Shown here piece by piece: positions 1-7,400 of a stretch of 13,622 bases of DNA. Position 1 is the first letter of the stretch; each line of letters begins with the position of its first letter. Origin of the DNA: CAZHGD01 sp964531735 (GTDB lineage Bacteria > Armatimonadota > UBA10988). The stretch lies in assembly GCA_964531735.1 (NCBI GenBank), contig CAZHGD010000198.1:1-13622 (forward strand), written 5' to 3'. The notes under the pieces were generated by a model. The model had not been told where the DNA came from. It did not search any database and saw only the letters and a list, made by a program, of their open reading frames with translations. The translations under genes and the position numbers were made by a program.

Positions 1-1551
1 GAGCGTGGCGGCCAGGCCCGCGGCGGCCAGGCGCCGTTGCAGGTTGGCGAACTGCGGTGACGGCGGCGGCGCTGGCGCCAGCGCGTCGTTGCCGGCCGCC
101 AGCAGTTCGGCGGTCAGGGCCTCGGGGCTGGTGCGGCCCTCGGCCTGCCGGTGCCAGTAGTCGGCCAGGAGGTGGACCAGGCCGAGCCGGCGCAACTCCT
201 GGTAGTCGAGCAGGCTATGCCGCTGCCCGCGGCCCTCACCGGTGGAGCAGTGCAGCTTGGTGGCGGCGCGATGGGTCAGCTTGCCCCAGTAGACGTACCC
301 GACGGTGGTCGGGCGCGGCAGTGTCTCGCCGTGGCGGCGGAGGTGCTCCATGCCCGTCTCAGGCAGGCCGGCCTGACGCAGTTGCCCGCGCAGTTCCTCG
401 GCCGCTGGGGCGGCGTAGGGCGGCACCACCACTGGCCGGCCCGCCCGCTGCGCGAGGCGTCCCAGCACGGCCTCGCGGAACTGGGCGAAGTTCTGGCGCG
501 CGTGGCAGCCGATGAACGAGAAGACCAGGTCGACCGGCGTGCCGTCGGGCAGGTGCGGCATCGCGTCGTCGGGCCAGATGGCGCTGACGGTGCCCTTGGT
601 GCCGTAACGGTTGCTCAGTTTGTCGCCCGGCTCCAGCGGCGCCGGGTAGCCGAGTCGAGCGGCCGCCGACTCGCTGACGACCAGCGAGTCCTCGAAGGTG
701 TGCACGCCCACCGACAGGTACGCGGTGAGCAGGTTGCGGCCGCACCACCAGCCGGGCTCATCGGGCTCGTGGCCCGACTGTACCCAGGCCGGCTCGGGCT
801 GGTCGGGCGGCAGCCACTGGCGCATCATGTTGATACCCATGAGCTGCCGCACCGGGTCACAGTGCTCGATCAGCGGGACCATCGCGGCCCCGACGGACAG
901 TCCGGCCACCGGGTCCGGATCGGCCACCACCAGTCGCCCGTCGGCGATGTCGGCGCCGCGGGCCAAGTGCCCCACCACCGGCAGGTTCGGGCCCTCGGGC
1001 CGCTGGAACGGGCAGAGGCGTCCGGTGTGGGCCAGCACGGCCGGCCGGCAGTGTTCGGGCGCCAGGTCGATCCGCAGCCGGCGGCAGTGCTCCGCCGCGG
1101 CCAACGGGTTGGTCTGGTCCAGCACCTGCGCCGTGGGCGCTGAGCGGAAGAACTCGTCGACCCAGCTCGCCAGCGGCAGCCAGGCCTCGACGAGCTCGGG
1201 TGTCCAGGGCAAATCGGCCGGCGCTTCGCCCAGGCGAGCGGCCACGAAGTCCAGCAGTTGCTCACCAACGCAGCGGATCTCGGCCGTCTCCAGATCATCG
1301 GATGACGCCAGTGGCACGACCACCTTGGGCGTGCCGGCGACGGTGAACAGGCCATCGTGGTCGGGAGCCGGCAGGCTCCAGGCGACCTTGGCTGGTCCCA
1401 CACCCAGGTGCAGCAGGCAGTGCGTCGGCGGGTCGGGTGCCACCCGATAGGTCGTGACGGGCACCCGTTGCGACAGCAACTGCGGCAAGGACTCATGGAG
1501 CCAGCGGTCATAGGACGCGCGGTGCCACGGGGCGTCGGGCAGGACGTTCAT
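1..1551 (-). CDS. Reduced RNA polymerase beta subunit-like protein (RpoB-like), 3' end cut by the window edge
   Basis: The frame is open for 517 codons from ATG 1551-1549 to the left edge. The start is supported by a GGAGGA ribosome site (1563-1558), 6 bases away, and by an ATGA overlap with the sigma gene. Conserved RpoB blocks appear in canonical order. Residues 67-81 resemble the GTFIINGTERVIVSQ strand. Residues 134-158 (FFRSAPTAQVLDQTNPL, then EHCRR) align without gaps to the E. coli rifampicin region. RLCPFQRPEGPN is at 178-189, MGINMMRQ at 238-245, FEDS at 286-289, PGDKLSNRYGTKG at 308-320, DGTPVDLV at 336-343, R352 in ARQN, and GYVYWGKLTH...K.H at 418-434, then GQR. Residues 499-517 match the beta C-terminal pattern PxxFxxLxxxLxxxGL, so the stop is probably only a few codons outside. 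Equivalents of E. coli E813, D814, K1065, R1069, K1073, R1106 and H1237 are kept. The lobe, the flap and most spacers between blocks are absent. It presumably pairs with a beta-prime subunit encoded elsewhere; function is inferred. Confidence 0.88.
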   Translation of the reverse strand, partial: MNVLPDAPWHRASYDRWLHESLPQLLSQRVPVTTYRVAPDPPTHCLLHLGVGPAKVAWSLPAPDHDGLFTVAGTPKVVVPLASSDDLETAEIRCVGEQLLDFVAARLGEAPADLPWTPELVEAWLPLASWVDEFFRSAPTAQVLDQTNPLAAAEHCRRLRIDLAPEHCRPAVLAHTGRLCPFQRPEGPNLPVVGHLARGADIADGRLVVADPDPVAGLSVGAAMVPLIEHCDPVRQLMGINMMRQWLPPDQPEPAWVQSGHEPDEPGWWCGRNLLTAYLSVGVHTFEDSLVVSESAAARLGYPAPLEPGDKLSNRYGTKGTVSAIWPDDAMPHLPDGTPVDLVFSFIGCHARQNFAQFREAVLGRLAQRAGRPVVVPPYAAPAAEELRGQLRQAGLPETGMEHLRRHGETLPRPTTVGYVYWGKLTHRAATKLHCSTGEGRGQRHSLLDYQELRRLGLVHLLADYWHRQAEGRTSPEALTAELLAAGNDALAPAPPPSPQFANLQRRLAAAGLAATL

Positions 1552-2114
1552 GTCGGGTCCTCCACATCCGGATCGAGTTCGCGCCAGCGCCGCGCCAGAT
1601 GGCGACGGGCATGGTGCAGACGGGACTTGACCGTGCCTTCGGGAATGCCCAAGCGGGTGGCGACCTCGTGGAGACTCAACTCGTCCTGGTACACGAGTTG
1701 GACCACGGTGCGCTTGTCCGCGGGCAAGGCGGCCACCATCTGCCGGCAGAGCCGGCGGTCGTGTGCTGATTGCCACTGCTGCTCGGCGCCGGCGGTCACC
1801 GGCGGCTCGAGTGGTTGGCCGTCGGTGGCCGGCTGGTCTGGCCGGCGAGCGGCGTCGCGGCGGAAGTTCAGCGCCAGGTTGGTGGCCACGCGATAGAGCC
1901 ACGGCCGGAACGCGTCAGCCGGCAGGCGGCTGGGGTCGAGGGTCCAGAGCCGGATGAAGACCTCCTGGAGCAGGTCTTCCACCTGGTCACTGTCGGCCAG
2001 CAGGCGCGCCAGGTGCTGGCGCAGGCGGTCGCGGTAGCGCGCGGCCAGTTCCTCGAAGGCCGCCGCGTCGCGCGCTCTCAGCCGCACCACCAGTTCCAGG
2101 TCGCTGCCGTCCAT
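1548..2114 (-). CDS. ECF-type (sigma-70 family) RNA polymerase sigma factor
   Basis: The 188-residue protein has the two-domain ECF layout. Region 2 spans about residues 18-90, with DLLQEVFIRLW (47-57) as the core-binding segment and FRPWLYRVATNLALNFRRD (69-87) as the -10 recognition part. Region 4 spans about 118-176, with the helix-turn-helix LSLHEVATRLGIPEGTVKSRLHHARR. A proline/glutamine-rich linker lies between them. No N-terminal membrane or C-terminal extension domain is seen. It starts at ATG 2114 behind AGAGGTGA. Its stop overlaps the start of the RpoB-like gene (ATGA, 1548-1551), so the two are translationally coupled. The usual partner, an anti-sigma factor, is absent at this position; its place is taken by the mini-beta gene. 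It probably directs transcription from the divergent promoters just upstream. Family assignment is secure; the ECF subgroup is not determined. Confidence 0.95.
   Translation of the reverse strand: MDGSDLELVVRLRARDAAAFEELAARYRDRLRQHLARLLADSDQVEDLLQEVFIRLWTLDPSRLPADAFRPWLYRVATNLALNFRRDAARRPDQPATDGQPLEPPVTAGAEQQWQSAHDRRLCRQMVAALPADKRTVVQLVYQDELSLHEVATRLGIPEGTVKSRLHHARRHLARRWRELDPDVEDPT
1558..1563 (-). promoter_or_regulatory. Ribosome binding site of the RpoB-like gene
   Basis: GGAGGA on the minus strand lies 6 bases before the ATG at 1551, inside the last codons of the sigma factor. It fixes the start of the RpoB-like gene and argues that the gene is actively translated rather than a decayed remnant. 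Confidence 0.8.
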
Positions 2115-2130
2115 TCACCTCTTCCGAGGG

Positions 2131-2159
2131 CAAGACACTGCTGCCGCCGGTACGGTTCA
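2131..2159 (-). promoter_or_regulatory. Candidate ECF-type promoter for the sigma / mini-beta operon
   Basis: Reading the minus strand, TGAACC (2159-2154) is followed by 16 bases and then TGTCTTG (2137-2131). This fits the general ECF pattern of an AAC-containing -35 and a GT-containing -10. Transcription would start near 2124, giving a very short leader that contains the ribosome site at 2122-2115. The likely meaning is autoregulation by the encoded sigma factor. It is a pattern match supported by its mirror copy on the other strand, not by experiment. Confidence 0.5.
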
Positions 2160-2185
2160 ACCGATTGCCGTGCCCACCTGTGTTG
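2157..2185 (+). promoter_or_regulatory. Candidate ECF-type promoter for the deacetylase-sulfatase operon
   Basis: On the plus strand TCAACC (2157-2162) is followed by exactly 16 bases and TGTGTTG (2179-2185). This is the same AACC-N16-TGTSTTG layout as the minus-strand promoter, and the two share an 11-base near-palindrome, CGGTTCAACCG (2153-2163). Transcription would start near 2191, about 58 bases before the deacetylase ATG. It suggests that the sigma factor also controls the divergent operon. Confidence 0.45.
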
Positions 2186-2238
2186 GCCCCGGCGGCGGGT
2201 TGACGCCGACCGAGCCCCGTGACACACTGCTGCCGACC

Positions 2239-2243
2239 GGAGG
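2239..2243 (+). promoter_or_regulatory. Ribosome binding site deciding the deacetylase start
   Basis: GGAGG lies 5 bases before ATG 2249. This favours 2249 over an in-frame GTG at 2219, which has no such site and whose extra ten codons fit no family homology. Confidence 0.8.
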
Positions 2244-2248
2244 TCCTG

Positions 2249-3016
2249 ATGGCTGGCAAGACGCCCACGGTACTCGCTTTCATGGCTCATCCCGACGACA
2301 TCGAGATGCAGTGCGCCGGCACGCTGTTGCGGCTCAAGGAGGCCGGCTGGTCGGTCGCCTTGGCGACCATGACGCACGGCGACTGCGGCTCGGTCGACCT
2401 GTCGCCCGAGGAGATCAGCGCCATCCGGACGCAGGAAGCCATCGACAGCGCCAAGCGCATCGGCGCAGAGTTCTACTGTGCCGATCTGCTCGACGTGTTC
2501 GTGTTCCTGAACGCCGAGAGCCTGAAGCGCACCGTCGAGATCATGCGCCGCGTGCAGCCCGACGTGGTGATCACGCACTCGCCGGCCGACTACATGCTCG
2601 ACCACGAGCAGGCCAGCGTCATCGTGCGCGACGCCACCTTCGGCGCGCCGATCAAGAACGTGTTCACCGACGCCGCCAATCCGGCGCCGCCGCTGGCGCA
2701 CATTCCGCACCTCTACTATGCCGATCCGGTGGAGGGCAAGACGCCGCTCGGCGAGCGCATCCAGCCGGGCTTCTTCATCGACATCAGCGACCAGATCGCC
2801 GAGAAGGAGCAGATGCTGGCCTGCCATGCCAGCCAGCGCAACTGGCTGTTGGCGCACCACGGCATCGACGAGTACCTGCTGAGCATGCGCGCCTGGGGCC
2901 GCCGCCGCGGGGCCGAGGTCGGCGTCGAGTACGCCGAGGCGTTCCGCCAGCACCTGGGCCATGCCTACCCGCGGAACAACCTGATCGGCGAGACGCTCGG
3001 GGCTCTGGTGCCGTAG
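2249..3016 (+). CDS. PIG-L family zinc-dependent deacetylase (LmbE-like)
   Basis: The 255-residue protein matches the PIG-L/LmbE family, which mostly removes N-acetyl groups from glucosamine-containing substrates (GlcNAc-PI, GlcNAc-inositol, bacillithiol precursors and similar). The signature AHPDD is at residues 13-17 and the second metal-site motif is D118-H119 in MLDHEQAS. H14, D17 and H119 are the expected zinc ligands and D16 the expected general base. The early part has the Rossmann-like pattern of the family (TMTHGDCGS, RTQEAIDSAKRIGAEF). There is no signal peptide, so it should act in the cytoplasm. The length is normal. The next gene starts 9 bases after the stop and encodes a sulfatase, so the two form an operon and probably act on the same amino sugar. 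The exact substrate cannot be read from the sequence. Confidence 0.93.
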   Translation: MAGKTPTVLAFMAHPDDIEMQCAGTLLRLKEAGWSVALATMTHGDCGSVDLSPEEISAIRTQEAIDSAKRIGAEFYCADLLDVFVFLNAESLKRTVEIMRRVQPDVVITHSPADYMLDHEQASVIVRDATFGAPIKNVFTDAANPAPPLAHIPHLYYADPVEGKTPLGERIQPGFFIDISDQIAEKEQMLACHASQRNWLLAHHGIDEYLLSMRAWGRRRGAEVGVEYAEAFRQHLGHAYPRNNLIGETLGALVP

Positions 3017-3019
3017 GAG
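3015..3019 (+). promoter_or_regulatory. Ribosome binding site of the sulfatase, overlapping the upstream stop codon
   Basis: AGGAG overlaps the last two bases of the deacetylase TAG stop (3014-3016) and lies 6 bases before ATG 3026. Translation of the two genes is therefore probably coupled. Confidence 0.75.
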
Positions 3020-3025
3020 CTGTTC

Positions 3026-4327
3026 ATGGCCGAGCGGCCGAACATCCTGTTCATCATCACGCACGACACGGGGCGCCACATCGGTGGCTATGGTCGCGGC
3101 GTGGCGACGCCGCACCTGGAGCGGTTGGCGGCCGAGGGCGTGCGGTTCCAGAACTGCTTCTGCACCGCGCCACAGTGTAGTCCCAGCCGCGCCAGCGCGA
3201 TCACCGGGCAACTGCCGCACAGCCACGGCCTGATCGGCCTGGCGCACCGCGGGTTCCAGTTGCGGCCCGGCGTGGCCACCACGCCGAAGCTGCTCGGCGC
3301 TGCGGGCTACCAGACGCTGCTCTTCGGTGAGCAGCACGAGAGCACCGACCCGGTCGGCATCACCGGCTACCAGCGTCACGTCAAGGGCGAGCCGCACCCG
3401 ATCCGCTGCGAGGACGTGACGCGCCAGGTGGTCGAGTTCCTGGCTGACACGCCGCGGCAGCCGTTCTTCGCCTCGGTCGGCTTCTTCGAGACCCACCGGG
3501 TGTTCACACCGAGCGGCGCCGCGCCACTCGATGGCGTGGTGGTGCCGCCCTACCTGCCCGATGACCCGGCCACGCGCCGCGACTTCGCCGACTTCAACGG
3601 CGATCTCGCGCGTGTCGATGCCTGCGTCGGGCAGCTCCTCGACGCGCTCGACGAGGCCGGTCTGGCCGACCACACGCTGGTCGTCTACACCACCGACCAC
3701 GGCGTGGCCTTTCCGGGTGCCAAGGGCACGCTGCTCGACCCGGGCCTTGGTATCGCCGCTGTGTTCCGCGGGCCGGGCGGGTTCGACGGCGGGCGCGACG
3801 AGGCCGCGCTGGTCTCCAACATCGACTACCTGCCGACGTTCTGTGACTTGGCCGGCGTCGACATTCCAGCCGAGGTGCAAGGCCGCAGCCTGCTGCCGCT
3901 GGTCCGCGGTGACGTGCCGTCGTTGCATGACGAGGTCTACTGCGAGTTGACCTACCATGCCGCGTACGACCCGATGCGCGGGGTGCGGACCCGGGAGCAC
4001 AAGTACATCCGCAGCTACGAGTACCGGCCATACTGGTTCCCGCCGAACGTGGACGACGGCCTGAGCAAGCGGCTGTTGGCCGCGAGTTGGCAGTTCCGCG
4101 AGCCGCGGCCGCGCGAGTTGCTGTTCGACCTGGGCTGCGACCCGCACGAACAGACCAACGTGGCCCGTGACCCGGCCTACGCCGACGTGCTGGCCGACCT
4201 GCGCCAGCGGGTCGACGAGCACATGACGGCCACCAACGATCCGCTGGTGGGCGGCGTGGTCGGCCTGCCGGCTGGGGCCGTGGTGACACCGCCGACCAAC
4301 TGGAACCCCGAGGAGGTGCCCGAGTAG
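3026..4327 (+). CDS. Sulfatase, similar to heparan N-sulfatase (N-sulfoglucosamine sulfohydrolase, SGSH)
   Basis: The 433-residue protein is a type I sulfatase. C51-S-P-S-R55, followed by ASAITGQ, is the signature whose cysteine is converted to formylglycine. The calcium-site elements are H13-D14 near the N-terminus and D224-H225 in YTTDHG, with K233 nearby. The first residue of the usual Asp-Asp pair is histidine here. From memory, several stretches follow human SGSH: VPPYLPDDPATRRD, LLFDLGCDPHEQTNVA, and the segment with MRGVRTREHKYIR. This points to removal of an N-sulfate from glucosamine, or a close relative of that reaction. There is no signal peptide, so the enzyme should be cytoplasmic and act on imported mono- or oligosaccharides. 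It sits directly behind a PIG-L deacetylase. No formylglycine-generating enzyme or anSME is in the window. Superfamily is certain; the SGSH-like subtype is probable. Confidence 0.93.
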   Translation: MAERPNILFIITHDTGRHIGGYGRGVATPHLERLAAEGVRFQNCFCTAPQCSPSRASAITGQLPHSHGLIGLAHRGFQLRPGVATTPKLLGAAGYQTLLFGEQHESTDPVGITGYQRHVKGEPHPIRCEDVTRQVVEFLADTPRQPFFASVGFFETHRVFTPSGAAPLDGVVVPPYLPDDPATRRDFADFNGDLARVDACVGQLLDALDEAGLADHTLVVYTTDHGVAFPGAKGTLLDPGLGIAAVFRGPGGFDGGRDEAALVSNIDYLPTFCDLAGVDIPAEVQGRSLLPLVRGDVPSLHDEVYCELTYHAAYDPMRGVRTREHKYIRSYEYRPYWFPPNVDDGLSKRLLAASWQFREPRPRELLFDLGCDPHEQTNVARDPAYADVLADLRQRVDEHMTATNDPLVGGVVGLPAGAVVTPPTNWNPEEVPE

Positions 4328-4331
4328 GCGG

Positions 4332-4359
4332 CGTGGCCGGAGTTCACTTGCCGGCCACG
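4332..4359 (+). terminator. Hairpin just after the sulfatase, possible terminator
   Basis: CGTGGCCGG (4332-4340) and CCGGCCACG (4351-4359) form a perfect 9-base-pair GC-rich stem with a 10-base loop, starting 5 bases after the sulfatase stop. No T-tract follows, so it is either a non-canonical terminator or a 3'-end stabilising structure for the deacetylase-sulfatase transcript. Confidence 0.5.
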
Positions 4360-4450
4360 AGGCGGGGTACGACGGCGGGCAGCCGGCGGCAGAATGGCAG
4401 CAGCGCGGCTCTCCCGTCGGGCCGCCAGGGCTGGCCGTTGTCGGTGATCA

Positions 4451-7400
4451 ATGGATAGCACCGGAGCGTCGTCTGACGTCAAGCCGAGGCAGCGTAGGGC
4501 TGCTCGAGGGCGAGTCTGCCTGGCCGGTGGCCTGTTGTTGGTGCTCTGGTGCGGCCGTGCGCCAGGGCAGCACGCCGAGCGGGCGGCCCCAGGCGAGACC
4601 ATCGTCTACGGTCTCGACGAGCACTACCCGCCGTACGAGTACGTCGACCGAGCCGGCCATCCGGCCGGATTCCTGGTCGAACTCATGCGCGAGATTGGGC
4701 GCGAGCTGGGTCAGCCGGTGGAGTACCACGCCGCGGCCTGGTCGGTGCTGCGCCAGATGCAGCAGGACGACCGCGTCCAGGTCATCTCGTTGGTGCGCAC
4801 GCCTGAGCGCCAGCGCGAGATGGCCTTCACGGTGGCTCACACGCTGCTGACCTACACGGCCTTCGTGCGCCGGGCCGAGGTGGCGCAGTACCGCGCCCAG
4901 GGCCTCGGCGGTCTGCGCGTGGTGACGCAGCAGGCCGACACCTCGTACGAAACGCTGCTGGCCCGCGGCCTGCCGGTGGTGGGCTTGCCCGACCCGGCCA
5001 CGGCGCTCGACGCGGTGGCCCACGGCACCGCCGACGTGGCGGTGGTGAGCAAGTACGTCGGCCTCTACCACCTGCGGCGGTCACGCTCGGAGGCCGTCCG
5101 TTCGGTCGGCGAGCCACTGATTGTCGGTCAGTATGCCTTCGGCGCCTACGCGCGCCACGCCGACCTGATCACGCGGCTGGACTACGGCCTGAGCGTCCTC
5201 AAGCAGACGGGCGCGTACGACCGCATCCGCGATGCGTGGCTGGGCGTCCTCGAGCCACCGGTGGATGTCGGCGAGCGCGTCCGTCACGTTCTGCTGATTG
5301 CCGCGGGCCCGGTGGCGTTCCTGGTCTTGGCCGCCCTGCTCTGGGTGTGGTTGCTGCGGCTCACCATCGACCGGCGGACGAAGGAGCTCGGGCGTTCGCG
5401 AGGTCTGCTGCAGGCGGTGCTCGACAACACCTACGACGGCGTCATGGTCCATGACGACCAGGGCCGGCTGAGTGACGTGAACGCGCGGGTCCTGAGCATG
5501 TTCGGTATTGAGCGCGAACAAGCGCTCGGCAAGACGGTTCTGGACCTGTCCGGACCGGGCGCCAGCGCGGCTCAGGCGGTGGAGTACTGCCGGCGCGCGA
5601 TGCTGGGCCACAACCAGTTGTTCGAGTGGCAGTGTCAGCGACAGGACACCGGCGAGGTGTTCGACGTCGAGGTGTTCCTGACCCGCATCGAGCAGGCGGG
5701 CGGCCCGACGATTCTGGCCAACGTGCGCGACATCACGGAGCGTCGGCGCGACGAGGAGCGGCTGCGTCTGGCCGAGTTCTCCATCGCGCAGTCCGGCCTG
5801 CCGATCTTCTGGTTCGACGAAGCCGGCCACATCCTGCAGGTCAACGCGGCGGCCTGCGAATCGCTGGGCTACACCGCCGACGAGCTCTGCCACCTGACGG
5901 TCTACGACATCGATCCCGACTACGATGCAGCCCGCTATGCCGCGACCTGGGGCAAGGTGGCCGCCGAGCGCCACCACCTCTTCGAGACCTGCCACCGGCG
6001 GCGCGACGGCTCGGTCTTTCCAGTCGAGGTTTCGAGCAGCTACCTGGAGTATGGCGGGCGCGGCTTCAAGCTGTCCTTCGCCCGTGACATCACCGACCGC
6101 CGCGTGGCCGAAGCGGCGCTACGGCGTCTGGCGATGGCCATCGACCAGGCGGCCGACTGTGTGCTGATCGTCCACCACGAAGGGCGTATCGAGTACGTGA
6201 ATCCGTCGTTCGAGCAGACGACCGGCTACGCGGCCGATGAACTGCTGGGCACGTTGGCCGGTCGCCTGAACCTGGTCACCAGCCATGACGTGGCTGAACA
6301 CGACATCGTCTCCTGGCTGGGCCGAGGCCAACCGTGGGCCGGTCGGCTGGAGATGCGTCGCCGCGACGGCCGCTGCTTCGAGGCCAACGTGACGGCGTCT
6401 CCGGTGCGCGACGAGGCCGGCCGGCTGGCGCACATGGTGGTCGTGTTCCGCGACATTACCCGCGAGGTGGACCTGGAGGCCAAGCTCCACCAAGCCCAGA
6501 AGATGGAGGCCATCGGTCTGTTGGCGGGCGGTGTGGCGCACGACCTGAACAACATGCTGGCCCCCATTCTCGGCTACGCCGAGATGCTGCTCGACAGCGG
6601 GCTGTCAGAGCAGCACCAAGGCGACCTGGCCCAGATCGTCAAGGCTGCCGAGCGGGCCCGCGACCTGGTCCGCCAGTTGATGGCGTTCGGCCGCAAGCAG
6701 CCGCTGCAGGTGGCGCTACTCGACCTGAATGAGGTGGTCCACAACTGGCAGGCCCTGCTCAGCCGCACGCTACGCGATGACATCGCCCTGGTGCTGCACC
6801 TGGCTGCGACGCCCTGCCGCCTGCGGGCCGACCGGACCCAGGTGGAGCAGGTGCTGATGAACCTGGCCGTGAATGCCCAGGACGCGATGCCCGATGGTGG
6901 CGAGCTCCGCATCGAGACCTCGCACGTCGTCCTCGACGAGCGGCAGGCGGCGCAGTATGTGGACGTCGCGCCCGGCGAGTACGTGCTCCTCGCGGTGCAT
7001 GATTCGGGTCACGGCATGGCACCCGAGACGGCGGCCCGCATCCTCGAGCCGTTCTTCACCACCAAGGCGCGTGGCAAGGGCACCGGGCTCGGGCTGGCCA
7101 CGGTGTTCGGCATCGCCAAGCAGCATGGGGGCCACGTTCAGGTCGAGAGCAGCCTTGGCGCCGGGTCGACCTTCCGCGTCTACTTCCCGGCTGTCACCGA
7201 GGACGCAGCGGAGCCGTCGGGCCTGCCCGAGACGGCCGACGTGGTCGGCGGTCAGGAGACGATCCTGGTCGCCGAGGACGACCGCACGGTCCGTGAGATG
7301 GCCTGCTCGATGCTCCGTCGGCTAGGTTACCAGGTGCTCACGGCATCATCGGCCACCGAGTGCCTCGAACTGGGCCGGCAGCAGGCCGATCGGGTCGACT

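Noticed and set aside
151..1143. Long plus-strand open frame (330 codons) opposite the RpoB-like gene
   Set aside because: Its product has no recognisable motif and a composition typical of antisense GC-rich frames, while the minus strand encodes ordered RpoB motifs over the same bases.
1..1551. RpoB-like gene as a pseudogene or fragment of ordinary rpoB
   Set aside because: The frame is uninterrupted, has a good ribosome site and keeps the active-site residues. The deletions fall between conserved blocks, including the clean loss of the flap, which is not how decay looks.
2219..2248. GTG start for the deacetylase
   Set aside because: ATG 2249 has GGAGG at ideal spacing and leaves the AHPDD motif at the usual distance from the N-terminus.
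2078..4222. Minus-strand open frame of 714 codons across the deacetylase and sulfatase
   Set aside because: It is antisense to two genes with clear catalytic motifs and shows no family pattern; long antisense frames are expected at this GC content.
4332..4359. Classical intrinsic terminator
   Set aside because: The stem is good but no run of T follows; it is therefore listed only as a possible terminator.
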